Shown here piece by piece: positions 46,175 through 58,582 of a DNA stretch of 64,000 bases. A model generated the notes under the pieces. The model was not told the DNA's origin and searched no databases. It saw nothing but the letters and a program-made list of their open reading frames with translations. Made by a program: the position numbers and the translations under genes. Origin of the DNA: Plantago major (Eukaryota > Streptophyta > Magnoliopsida > Lamiales > Plantaginaceae). How positions within the stretch are numbered: the first letter of the stretch is position 1; each line of letters opens with the position of its first letter. The stretch lies in contig CM048842.1 in assembly GCA_026545765.1 (NCBI GenBank), positions 27,380,667-27,444,666 of the forward strand, written 5' to 3'.

Positions 46175-48687
46175 ATGTCTCTGAGTGATGCACCCGTTCT
46201 GAAGCCAGAAAACTACAAGAAATGGAAGAACAACATGATGCTCCATCTAGAGGCCATTAGTGATGAGATGATCTATGTCATCAATGAAGGGCCTATTAAA
46301 ATCAGACAACTCAAACAAGTTACTGAGGTGTCTGATGGAAGAAAAGCCTCAGACAAGGAAGATGAAAGCGAGGATGCGACTGCTAGTGATAGTGGTCGTG
46401 TTGCTCGTGGAAGCATTATGTATGATGACAAGCCAAGAGAGCTCTGGACATCAGAAGATGCCAAGAGACACAGATTGGATGGTCAAGCTCGTAATATAAT
46501 CATCAGATCGACACCTGAGCACATACAGTGTAAACTGTGGTGTGCTAAAACGGCGAAAGTTGCCTGGCAATTGATTGAAGTAATCTGTGCCGGAACTGAG
46601 AAAACCAAAGAAAACAAGTTCGAAGTTCTTAAATTGAAGTTCCAAAACTTCAAGAAAGGTCCCACTGAAACTCTGGAAGAACTTGATTTCAGGTTTACTA
46701 CTCTTATGAGTGATATGGATGAACTTGGTGAAAGAAACAGATACTCCCAGCCAGAAAAGATTAAGACTATTGTCAGAAGTCTCAATCACAACTGGGAACA
46801 CACTAAATTCTTTTATTTCAACCAAGGAATGCCAAATATTACTCCAGTAGAGCTCTTCTCTCATCTTGCTACTGTAGATTATGAGACAACTCAGAGAGAA
46901 CAAACAGCTGAGAAGTTGCAAAGTGTTGCTCTAGTCTCTCAAGGTACTTCTGAAAAGAATGATACCAAAGACGCATCTGAAGAAAAATGCTCTTGCAGTA
47001 AGACACATGAATAAATTTGTGAGTCAAGAGATTGAGAGAAGAAAAGCTAAAGAAAAGCTGAAAAAGCATCTTGGCCCAAACTATCATCAGTACAAGAACA
47101 TTCAACTAAACAACTCTCTGAATACCCCCATTCAGAAAGGTGTTAGTACTGAATCAGCAGAGATAGGAAATGATATCTGCTTCTATTGTCAAAAGCCTGG
47201 TCACTTCAAGAGAGATTGCCCTGCTTTAAACAAGCTCAAGACATGTGACAAGAAGGAAAGAAGAAATTACAAAACAAATCAAAGGGCCTTACTGACTGAA
47301 GAAAGGAAGAAGATTCAAATCCAACTTGATGCTCTAGATATTGAGACAGATTCTGAAGATGGAGATTCAGATAACTCAAACCTACCATCACCAGAATTGT
47401 GTGGAATCACCCACGGTGTCGACTTGACCTTAAGAAGAATGAAATGTGTGGAGTTCTTTGAGATTCTTTGGTCCAGACATCTCCAACATTGAAATGTGTC
47501 TTATGGCTGATGAGGTAACAAACATTGCACAATTTCTGTACTATGAGAGTGATGATGGAATTGAGGATCTGGAGTTAATCATGAGTGAATTGGATCGTTA
47601 TGAGAAAGAATTTTTGGAAGCACAATCCAAAACCAGAATTCTAGAGGAAAGCAAAGAAACTCTTGAAAAAGAGGTTTCTGAGCTAACCAGGGTATCTGAG
47701 AACAAAAGCGCTGAAATAGCCCTTCTGAAAATCGGATATCGAAATGAAAATTTTCACAAACTAGCCTTGAATGAACTTAATAAGAAAATGATAAAGCTGC
47801 TTTCTGAGAATGAGGAACTTCGAAAGAAAGAGCTATCCTTCCAATCTTATGCAAAGGGTAGTGACACTCTCACTGAGGTTCAATCATATCTGAGAGATCC
47901 CTCTGAGAAAGGTGGACTTGGACTTGATGAACAATCGAGTAATTCATCTCCTCTGAAGAAGAGTGATGAAAGGTTAACCTTTGTAAAAAGTCAACAGAAT
48001 GGTTCTTCAACCACCTATAGCATTGCTCAGAAAGCTAAGGTAGTTGACAAAGGAAAAGGAGTAGCAACCCAACCTTTGAAAGAACAACAAGTTCACAAGA
48101 AACTTGTGGGTGAAGCTTCTGAAAAGAAATACAACCCTCAGACATGTAGCCATCCACATTGCCATATTACTAGGAAAGGAAGAATTGCTGGAATAGGCAA
48201 ATTCTCTACTGTACCATTTTATGAAAATAAAGACGGTGCAGAAACTAGTAAGGCTTCTGAAGACCGCATTCAGAAAGCCAAAGGTGTTCGAAATGGCATT
48301 GGCTATCGTGCTATTGAAAAAGTCCTTTTACAACAATATAAGGAAGGACAAGAACAATGGCGCAAGGCTGATATTGCACGTAGCAATAAACAGAAGTGGA
48401 AGAAATCTCAAACCACTGAAAAACTGAATGCCAAAGCTAGAAGGAACCTGGCCAGAAAGGCTAAGTTTGCTGAAAAGCAATCCCAGAAACCCAGGGTCCA
48501 GAAAGCACCAAAAGGAACACCTAGAAACACCTCAAGAAGGAAGATTGAGATCAAAATTACTGATTCTATTGTTTCTCCTTCTGATAAAGTTAGACAAAAA
48601 CAAACTCCCAAGAAATTCACTAAAATGTGGATTCCTACTGGACGAATGTTTTGTCTAAGTGGTTCTATCTCTGAGGCAAGAACCTAA
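46175..48687 (+). pseudogene. gag: S5 gag
   Basis: Starts MSLSDAPVLKPENYKKW. The capsid-like part runs to about 46960 (LEELDFRFTTLMSDM). The CCHC knuckle CFYCQKPGHFKRDCP lies at about 47179-47223. The tail (to 48687) has an acidic stretch (ETDSEDGDSDNSN), a coiled-coil (47560-47830), a CSHPHC motif near 48145 and a basic end (ARRNLARKAKFAEKQ). Gag and pol lie in different frames here, as in several copies; plant Copia elements of this kind control Pol supply by read-through, frameshift or splicing, and which applies cannot be told. It has about two to three breaks. Confidence 0.88.
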
Positions 48688-48704
48688 CTCCTGTTTCCTG
48701 TTTT

Positions 48705-51700
48705 GTGCAGAACGCCTCTTGGACTAAGGCTCAATGTCTATTTGATAGTGGATGCGGAAAGCACATGACAGGACACAAAGCAAATCTGGTCAACTACAAA
48801 GCTTGCAACAATGGACCAGACATCAGATTTGCTGCAGGAGAATTAAATCCCTCTATGGGATTTGGCAACGTCAAATTGGGATCCTTAACAATTACTTTCG
48901 TATTACATGTTAAGGGTTTGAAATACAATCTATTTAGCATGAGCCAGTTTGCAGACAAGGGATTTACTGTGAAATTTAAAGCAAAGTATTGCAAACTTAT
49001 TGACAATGAGTCAAAGCAGACAGTCTTGGTTGCTAGGCGGAAAGGCAGTCTTTATGTTGCCGATTGGGCGTCTGCCATAACTGAAGAATTTCTCATGGTG
49101 AGTCAATCAGGTCACACAGAAGAGCACTGGTTATGGCACAAAAGAATGAGTCACTTGAATTTCAAAACTCTGAACAAACTTGCCATGAAAGAGTTAGTGG
49201 TTGGACTTCCCAAAACATCTTTCAGAAAGGATGGTATCTGTTCTGCCTGTCAGATGGGGAAACAATCTAAGATCTCTTTCAAGTCCAAAATCAGACACTC
49301 TAGTGTTAGACCACTGCAACTATTGCACATGGATCTTTTTGAATCATCTGTAACTAGTTATGCAGGAAAGAAGTATGGTCTTGTTGTTGTAGATGACTTC
49401 TCAAGATTCACTTGGGTTGTCTTTCTGAAGCATAAATCTGATGCTAGGGTGGAGATACCAAACTTGCTAAATAAGCTCGAAGTCATGAAAAATGACAAGG
49501 TATCTGCAATCAGAACAGACCATGGTACTGAATTTGTCAACCAGTACATAAAGGAGTTTTATACCAGCAAAGGTATACAACATCAACTTTCCTCTGTAAT
49601 TACACCACAACAAAATGGTGTTGCAGAAAGGAAAAATAGAACCCTTAAAGAAGCAGCAAGGACAATGCTGGCTGACACTGAAATAAGTGAAGTTTATTGG
49701 GTTGAAGGCGTAAACCTGATGCTATACTCGTAATGATGTTTGATAAACAAACACCATGACAAGACCCCTTATGAGCTCTTGGTTGGTAGACCCCCTAATA
49801 TTAAACATCTGAAAGTGTTTGGTGGTAGATGTTTTGTTCTTAACAATGAAAAAGAGTATCTAAGAACATTTCAACCAAAGGTAGATGAAGGAGTGTTTCT
49901 TGGTTATTCTATGAATAGCAAAGCTTACAGAGTTTACAACAAAAGAACAAAGAAGATTGAAGAATTAGTTCACGTTGTATTCTATGAAGAAAGCAAGAAA
50001 TCACCCCTTGATGATGAACTCTAAGAAAGGTTCAAGGAACTAATGTTAAAGGATTCTGAAGAAGAACCCTCAGAAAGGAAAAACATCATTATGGAAAGAG
50101 AGGATGACTCTGACGAAGAAAAGCATGAAATGCCTAGTAACAACCAGATGATTCTCAGACATGATGAAGAATTTCCTATGAGAATTCCAGAAATGGAAAC
50201 TGAAGATGTTCATCAGAGAGCTAATTCTGGAAATGACCTCTCAGACAGGCATGTCCCAGAAAGCCCTCACACTGAGCAAGTGTCAGACATTCAACACCCT
50301 TCTGTGGTGCAAAATGTCATAGATACTGAAGAAGTATCAAGTCATAATCATAGTGATTCACATTCAGATCACATAGATGTTGACCCTACTAGCCCCAAAC
50401 CCATGATGAGATGGATCAAGGATCATCCTGCAAAGGATGTGATTGGACCAATCAATCAAGGTGTTAGGACTAGGAGAGCAATAGCCGAAAATGCTAATTC
50501 TCTCTTTGGATGTTTCATCTCAAACATTGAACCTAAAACAATTGAAGAAGCATTAAGAGACCAAGATTGGATCTCTGCAATGCAAGAAGAGTTGGATCAG
50601 TTTGAAAGAAACAAAGTCTGGAAACTAGTTCCATTTGTAGAAGGAAAATCTGTGATTGGAACCAAGTGTGTTTTCAGAAACAAGATGAATGAATCAGGTG
50701 AAATAACCAGAAACAAAGCAAGGTTGGTTGCTAAGGGATTCACCCAGACTGAAGGTTTAGATTTTGATGAGTCATATGCACCAGTTGCCAGATTGGATGC
50801 GATAAGACTCTTTCTGGCCTTTGCAGCACATAAAGACTTTAAAGTTTATCAGATGGATGTCAAAAGTGCATTCTTGAATGGTGAACTTGCTGAGGAATTC
50901 CATGTTGAACAACCACCTGGTTTTGAAGTTTCCTCAGAAAGTAGAATGGTCTATAAACTACAGAAAGCTCTATATGGACTAAAACAGGCTCCGAGAGCAT
51001 GGTATGACACTTTGGCCAAGTACCTTCTGGAAAGTGGTTTCAAGAAAGGTGAAGTTGATAAAACTTTTTTTACCTTAAATCATGATGGGAAACTGCTCTT
51101 AGTTCAAGTATATGTTGATGACATTATATTTGGATCTAAGGACAAGCAACTTTGTGATGACTTTGAAATCTCATGAAAAATAAGTTTGAGATGAGCATGA
51201 TGGGAGAATTGAACTATTTCCTAGGATTGCAAGTCAAGCAACTCAATGATGGAATATTCATTAGTCAGACAAAGTATGCAGAAGACATGCTCACAAAGTT
51301 CAATCTTAAGCCCTCTGAAAAGAATGCTAAGATACCTATGAGCATAGGAACCAATATGACCTATACTGAATCAGATAAGAGTGTTGAAGAACACAAGTAT
51401 AGGAAATTAATAGGTTCACTACTTTACCTTACTGCAAGCAGACCTGATATTCCATATGCAGTTGGAGTGTGTGCTAGATTTCAAACAAATCCAATACAAT
51501 CACACTACAACATTGCTATGAAATTATTAAGGTATGTGAAAGGTACAGTAAATGTAGGTTTGTGGTATGCTAAAGAAGGTGGATTGAGTTTGGCTGGTTA
51601 CTCTAATGCTGACTATGCTGGATCAATGCTTGATAGGAAAAGTACCTCAGGAACTTGTTAGTTTCTGGGAACAAGACTTATCTCATGGTTTAGCAAGAAG

Positions 51701-52063
51701 CAAAACTCAATTGCAACTTCTACCACAGAGGCTGAATATATTGCTGCTGGTTGTTGTGCAACACAAATTCTGTGGATTCAACAACAACTCAGAGACTATG
51801 GACTCAATGAAGAGAAAACTCCTATTTTCTGTGACAACACAAGTGCTATTGTAATCACACAGAATCCCAAGTTCCATGCCAGAACAGAGCACATTGATGT
51901 TAGACACCACTTCATCAGAGACCATGTTGAAAAAGGCAATATAGAGATACTCAAGATTGGCACAGAAGACCAACTTGCAGATATCTTCACCAAGCCCCTA
52001 CAAGAAAGCCGGTTCTTGACCTTAAGACATGATCTTGGATTGATGGAGTTGCCTAAGGACTGA
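48705..52063 (+). pseudogene. pol: S5 pol
   Basis: Domains in order: protease with LFDSGCGKHMTG (about 48740), GAG-pre-integrase LWHKRMSHLNF (49130), zinc region CSACQMGKQSKISFKSK (49235), integrase core with HMDLFESSVTSYAGKKYG (49327) and QQNGVAERKNRTLKEAAR (49610), integrase C-terminal part (49740-50020), reverse transcriptase (50390-51460) with [14 protein letters not shown] and YVDDIIFGS, and RNase H (51560-52000). It has about five breaks, and long stretches are well kept. Confidence 0.92.
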
Positions 52064-52997
52064 AAAATGTCCTGAATCTCTAAAGTCAGAATTAGTAAGG
52101 GAGAAAAGAAGTAGGCCTCTGAGAACATGCTCTCAGAAAGCCAAGTTGATAAGAAGTGATGCAAAGGTTTCTGAGTAACAATACTCAGAAAGGCAAAACA
52201 TTTCTGGAATGGGTATCTAGAAAGGCAAAGGTTGGTACACACTCAATGAGTAAATAAGACTAGAACTTACTTACTAAGACTGGGTCAAATACATTCAAAC
52301 AACTGAAGTTTCTGATTCTTGAATTCAGGAAACTATTTAGTCATAAAGAGAAAAGACACACAAAGCCCAAAAAGGTATAAGTTCTGAAAGTCAAACATGT
52401 CCAATGTCTTGTATTTTTACCATTTTCATGATAAACAATATATAGATAAGGACTTGACACTCAGAATGATAAGCTCAAACGATTAAGTGTTCCTACTCTT
52501 TACTTAGTGACACAATGAATGTAGCATATTAAAAATCCATCAAGTCGGCACATTACCATTTTTTTATTGATATCATTACAAGATATTCAATATAAGCCCT
52601 TGATGTATAAACGTTTGATCTCAACGGCTGAGATTAAAACAAAGCAAGTAATGTCTGTTTAGAAATTCAGACGTGGCCCACTAAGCATTTAATGAAGTAC
52701 AAAGGACGTACCACGCCTATGCAGATGCAAAGACACGCATTCATATTCAGCTATATGTATGTTGTATCTATGTATGTTTTTTCTGCTATATATATAGGAA
52801 TTGGGCAAAAGACAAACACTTTTACCAAATCCGAAATTTCAAACTTGCATCAAAATAGCAAAATCTCTCAAGATTTCTGCAAACCTCCTTCTGCAAACTC
52901 AACCTTTTGTGCTTAGTCTTCTGAAAAGATAAACTAATCTCAATTACTTGTGCAAAATCCTTACGAAAACCACTTATTCAAAACTTTATATAAAGAG
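52064..52997 (+). promoter_or_regulatory. S5 post-pol spacer: hairpins, then a promoter-like segment
   Basis: Three hairpins come first: TCTGAGA/TCTCAGA (52118-52137), TTTCTGAGTA/TACTCAGAAA (52168-52191) and TTTCTGGA/TCTAGAAA around ATGGGTA (52201-52219). Then an AT-rich stretch with GATCTCAACGGCTGAGATTA (about 52618), an ACGTGGC core at 52671, a TATA run at 52787-52796, and a leader of about 200 bases before the ATG at 52998. The order is kept in S3 and S4. Confidence 0.65.
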
Positions 52998-55900
52998 ATG
53001 GCACCCAAGAAGATGACCACCAAGAACCCTAAGGCCGGATCATCTACTCCTGCTGAAAAGCAAGGAGGAAAAGAACTTAAGGTGTTGAATAAATGCCTTC
53101 TGGGAGAATTCACCCCTTCGGACTGGAACCCTAGTCATAAAATGAATTGGGAAGAATTCTTAGTGAAGAAATATGTACCAGCAGTTATACCTTCAAAACC
53201 AGAAAGGAAACTGAAATTGGGGATGTTGAAGAATTCCCATATCTACAGGTTTTTATCTGCTGCACCCAGTGGCCTATCCACACTGGATGTACTGGAGTTC
53301 TACAACAACTCCAAAATCTTCACAAAGTTGTGAATGATAAAGAAGAAAAGTACATGCAGACTGAAGTCCAAGGACAAGAAATTGTTCTTGCGCAAGGCTT
53401 CTAAATTGTTCGATTGAAAATCGAGGAACTATTGAAGATATCAACATCAAGGGCGCCTCAATGATTCAAGGCGTCAAAGAACTTTGAGGCAATCCGGTTG
53501 GCAAATGCAAAGGTTGCCAGAGACTTTATTCTGAAAGCTATCAGAACAAGTCATCTTCAGAAACACTGGAGTACTTTGGCTCTCATCCTGGTCCGTTGCT
53601 TTGATGGAAACAAAGGTGGAGTAGACCAGATAAGTATGGAGAGATGGATGATGATGCATCTTCTGAATTAGAAGAATGAAGGGAAGGAAACCCACTTCAA
53701 TTGGGGGAAGTACGCCTTCAACAAATTCCTTGGACACATTGAGGAATTTGAGCCTAAAATCATCAATGGCCTTCCTAAGCTAAAAGCCAATATGCACTTT
53801 GGTCTCAGGATATGTTACATTCTGGAAACCATGGGGATTACTCTTAGAGAGAAACAAGAAATCCCAGTCACCAACTCCCTTTTCAGACACGCCTTTGAAG
53901 AAAAGGAGAGAATTGCTGCTGAGCAAGTACTCAGAAAGGCTGAAGAAACTACACTGCATGGTGATGAGGTTTCTGAGCAAGCTCAAGCTAAACCTCCAGC
54001 TGCCAAAAGAAAAAGGGATCAAGGCAAAAGGACCTCCAAGTCCATAAACATTCAAGAGGCACAACCTTCTGGAGACAAGGTCTCAGAAGATGTTGTTCGC
54101 CCAGAAAGGTAGTTCCAGAAAGCCCCAAGAATCCTGAAACAGACTGCTCCAGAACTCTCCCGAGATGATAGAAATATCATAGATGGGTCTGCGCCAACAC
54201 AGAACAGTGATTCGGAGGACGATGAAGTAATCATAGCGATGCTCAAAAGATTTAAGCTTGAGACCCGAGGAGCATCAAACTTAGCTCTTCGGAAGATAAG
54301 AGCCCTACCTTGAGGAAGAAGAAGGCCTGGGTGAGGAAGATAGAATGATGGAAGATACTGACATTGGTTCCACATTCACAATACCAGCACTCAATATTGC
54401 TGAAGAAACCCCTGTTCTTGAACAGGTTCCTCAAACTTCTGAGAGAGCTCAACTCTCAGAAAGGGATCAAACTGAGATGGAGACTCAGAATGATACTACA
54501 GAGGAGAACAACAATGAGAACAGAGAGACTGTGATTCACCACAAGTCCAAAAGATCAATGATCAGCCTGTCTCTTTTCAGGTAGCAAAAGTAGTTTATAT
54601 CTAACTTGTCGACATTTCAATGTTAACTTGTTACTCATAAGCTTCATTTTGTTACAGGCCATATTGGAGACAAACTTTCAGAGGGAAGTTAATTTGTCCA
54701 CCCTTCTGAATGAAGAAGAGGTTTCTCCAACCTCAGAACAACAAGAAGAGCCTGTTCTACAGGTAGCTAAGTTATCTCTGAATAAGAAATAGCTTGCTTG
54801 AAAAATTAATATCTTGTGTTCTAAATTTCTTTTTGTCTTACTTTAGGCTCTAACTGAGGAAGTAGTGGTGGAGGGACAAACACTCCAAAACCAAGAAAAT
54901 CCAGAAGCTGAAAAGCTTTCTGAAGAAGCATTTACTGAGCCTTCTGATGAGAAGGTAAGCACTCAGTAATAATCTTCTTCAAGAATGCTCTGGAAATCAC
55001 ACTACTAAATCTCTTATGTTTGTTCTTACAGGCTCAGTCAGAAGAACAATTGGAAGGAGAAAAATTCTTGAAAACTCCTCCAATAGAAACTGAAACTGCT
55101 GAACAAGCAGTATCTGCAGAAAAGGTGTCAGAAACCCTCAAGGTTTCTGGGAAAGATGCAACTGAGCTTCCTCACTTGGAAGTAAGTGAAGTCTCAGAAA
55201 GCATCTCTCTATTTATCTTTTTTGATAACAGTTTCTAAACATACTTGATTTTGTTTCTCAGGCTCAAGTAGAAAGAAAGGTTGTTGATGATCAGACTTCT
55301 CCTCACAACAAGGTATCTGAGGCCTCTGTGCCAAAACAAGCGACAGTCCAAGCAAATGAGCCTGGTGTTTCTACACAGGTATGCTCAGAAAGCTTACTTT
55401 TGCACACAGATACCAACTCAAGTGGTTTGAACAAAACTAACTTGATCCCTTTCTTTCAGGCTCAAAGTTTTGTGCCAGTTGATTTACTCAAGGTTTTCTA
55501 GAAGCACACTCTCAATAAACATCTAAAGTGCTTCAGACAATGGCAAAAACTTAGAAAGGCTGACCTTTCTGAAATAGCACGAGTAATCGACGTCCCAAAA
55601 AAGAGAGCATTAGCCTTAAATCTGGAAGACTACATCCATGCATTGTTCCCAACAGAGTCTTATTCTTTTGCCAATCTGATGCATGAAGACTTCACTAATG
55701 AAGTAGCACAAAAACTTCTAGCAGATTTCAAAACTGCGGATGCTCAAACCCAAGAGCAGATGGTAACCCATCCTGCATTGCCTAGTAAGCTCACTACTTA
55801 CCCAGCTGAGGAAGAAGAAGTGAATGGGAGAATGATTACATTCCCAAATGTGACCAACTTGATTTCAGAAGATGAAGAAGAAATGGACGAGAATGATTAT

Positions 55901-58201
55901 CAAGAACCCCCTTCTGAGCATCCAAGTCAAGAAAACAAGAAGGATGATGATGATAATGATCAGAATGATGATCCCCAACCTGGACAAGGCGGGATTCAGA
56001 AGGCTAGCAAAGGAAGTAAAGACAAGGCCACTCCTTCCAATGCTCAGAAAGCCCCATCATCATCACCTTCAAAGTCTCATCAGAAAACCCAACAGACAGA
56101 ACAGAACGATATACTTGAAGAGATATCTGCCGCTGAGTTCAGGATTGAACAACTCAGAAAGGTGTTGGAAGAAGAGAAGAGAATCAACTTAGAGTGCCAA
56201 GCTCTTGTTGATGAAAAGGAAGCCAAAATTCAAAAGCTCAAAGAAGCTAACACCCAGGAATTGGCGCTCCTAGATGAGCAAAGAAATCTGAAAGATGCCA
56301 TTGTTGTCACAGCTGCTGAAATAGATGCCATGGATGACAATGATGATGAAGAAGATGATGCTGAGACTGCATCAGAAAGACCTTCTACATCTTCTCAGAA
56401 GGCCAGCACACTTGATGGAAAGCAGAAAAAGGTTGTCAATCTGCAAACTATTCAAGAAAAAGATAATAAGAGTGATGCTGAAAACAACCAAAACTTGATT
56501 ACTGACGCAGAAGATGAGAGACTTGTCACTCAACACAAGAGAGCTCTACTTGCTCCTCATATATTCTCTGCACCAAGTAGTTCAAGAAGTGAAGAGCACC
56601 GTGCCAGAAATAGTATCTTTTTGGAACTCAGAAAGACACTAATTGCTCAAGACACAGAAGTGCTAAAATCCGTCCCAGAAGAGATGAAGTCATTAGCTGC
56701 TGCGTTACTCAACAGAGCAACCAGCATAGCTCTCTCTCAGAAAGACCTAGGGTTGGTCAGGGATGAGGATTGTAACAATGCTAATGCAGCACTCACTGAA
56801 GCCAGCCATGCTGTTCTGCAAGCCAACGCCATTCTTAGGCCACTTGAAGAGCTCAACAGAAAGGAGCAGGAACTGGTTAAGCAAAACCACGAGCTGAAGA
56901 AAGAAATCCAAGAATTTGTCAGGGTGCACAATAATCTCCAGAAAAACTTTGACTCACTCTCTGAAGCTTATGCCATTATGAGTCAGTCATTCATGACTAA
57001 GGGGGAAGAAGAAGAGATGCCTCAGAAAGGCAGAGGAAGAAAGAGAAAACAATCTATGCCTCCCTCCTCAAGTCAACTAGTCATTAAGGACACCACTGGA
57101 GACACCCCTGTTGAAGAAGTTGTTCCAGATCAACCAGCCAGAAGGCTGAGAAGTATGGTCACTAGGGGAACCAAGTCCCTTAGGATCTCAGAAGGGAACA
57201 ACCAGAATAATCCTGAAAAAGGAGAAGTGAGAGACCAAGAAAGCTGCAAGCCTCCTTTGTTGAACTTCAATGATGATGATGAGGATGAATCTGATACAGA
57301 TGAACATCCACTTCACAAGAGAAGAAGGCAAGCAAGCACCTCACAACCCCCTCTGGCAGCAATGCCTTTGGCAGCCAGAACTCCTTCTGGAAATACCAAG
57401 TCAATACAAGGAACTTCCACCAGCACAGCCCCAAGGCAGGAAGAAAGGGTTAGAGGATCTCCTGACAGAAGGCCACCCAACAGAAAAGCAAGAAGGGATT
57501 CCCAGTTTGGCAGAACAAACAGAGAAATTGTTCAAGAAAAGCCTACTGATGCCCACATTGAATATGTGAAGACGAGTAATGAAGAGTCTTCATATAGGTG
57601 CATTCTGAACAAGAGAAGGTATTGGATTCTGGAACTACAACATTTACTTGTCAATGATAAGTTTCCAACTCCCATCCTCAACGAATCGAAATGGAGAAAA
57701 GCGTAATTGCTAAAATCGAGCACCTTCATGCTGGCTAAACTTTGAAGTAGAAGAAAGCGATGCGTAAAGATGGACCTCTCCTTTGCCTGTCCTTACCCAA
57801 AGCCCGATGATGTACACAAGGTATGAAAAATGGATGGTAGCTACAGCAAGAAGAACAAACTAGGAGTTTCAACCTATGAGTCATTCTATATGACATTGGA
57901 TGAATACCTAGATGATATACACTATCTGGAAGAAATATACAAATATTTCAACCTATCTCAGCTGCAACTAGACCATGCAGGTGCAGGGAAAAATACTTCT
58001 GGGTCAAACATTTTCTGAGGAAAAATCATAAACTTGGCAAGAGTTACCAAGAAATATGTGATTTGTCCAGAAAGACAGAACTCTCTGTCAGAAGGACTCT
58101 TTATGACTATGTCCAAGAATGCAGAAAAGTGGATGATTATGTCAACAGATCCAGAAAGGGTGCTGAAGAACTTGAGGTTTCTGAACCTAAGTTATTTTTG
58201 A
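52998..58201 (+). pseudogene. S5 extra 3' region, long form
   Basis: Begins MAPKKMTTKNPKAGSSTPAE. Parts in order: an N-terminal domain (about 52998-53900) like that of S4, a charged stretch, the exon-like ladder (54580-55460), then the longest open stretch (55643-57706). That stretch has acidic runs (DDDDNDQNDD), a coiled-coil (about 56120-56310: LEEEKRINLECQALVDEKEA), a second helical part (56600-56990), basic patches (RGRKRKQS, HKRRRQAS), the PLAARTPSGNTKSIQG block and the C-terminal YWILELQHLLVN part. The basic patches would suit nuclear entry or nucleic-acid binding, but this is inference. It is broken about half a dozen times. Confidence 0.72.
54581..55459 (+). other. Ladder of intron-like spacers and short exon-like blocks
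   Basis: Five intron-like spacers of 77-84 bases start GTA and end in a pyrimidine run plus CAG or TAG: about 54581-54657, 54763-54846, 54955-55031, 55182-55261 and 55379-55459. The blocks between are 104-150 bases, and each opens GCCATA, GCTCTA, GCTCAG, GCTCAA or GCTCAA. The same pattern is in S4 (minus, blocks opening near 40274, 40198, 40007, 39822, 39590 and 39392) and S3 (blocks opening at 62600, 62843 and about 63043). Confidence 0.7.
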
Positions 58202-58582
58202 AGACTTGAAGACTAGTATCTTAGAATGTTTACTTGGAGCTTGGACTCTCCTGTTGTTCTAATTTACTTAGTATGTTTTGTTACTTTTTTGTAATCTTGC
58301 TGATTGTTTCTGAATTTCTCTATCTGTAAAAGTTGCATCTCGTTCTCTAAATTGTACCTATCTGAAGATCAGACTCTCAGATACATTTTAATAGATGACA
58401 ACTTATCAGCAAAGGTCACTTCTTGTGATTTGGTTGATGTTTTACTTTCTGCACTTAATTCAACTAAAATTGAATATCATTTGAAATGATTAAGTGGTGG
58501 ATTGTTTTCTCTTCCAGGATTACAAATTTGTAATAGGACTTTAAAAGATAGTCATGGATAACTGATCAAAAAGGGGGAAATT
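58202..58582 (+). other. S5 3' UTR and polypurine tract
   Basis: Non-coding, opening with two TTGAAGAC-like units. It ends AAAAAGGGGGAAATT (58568-58582), directly before the LTR. Confidence 0.8.

Noticed and set aside
52998-58201. Retrovirus-like envelope gene
   Set aside because: The place is the env-like slot of SIRE elements, but no signal peptide, transmembrane segment or cleavage site was seen. An intron-bearing gene of other origin fits better.
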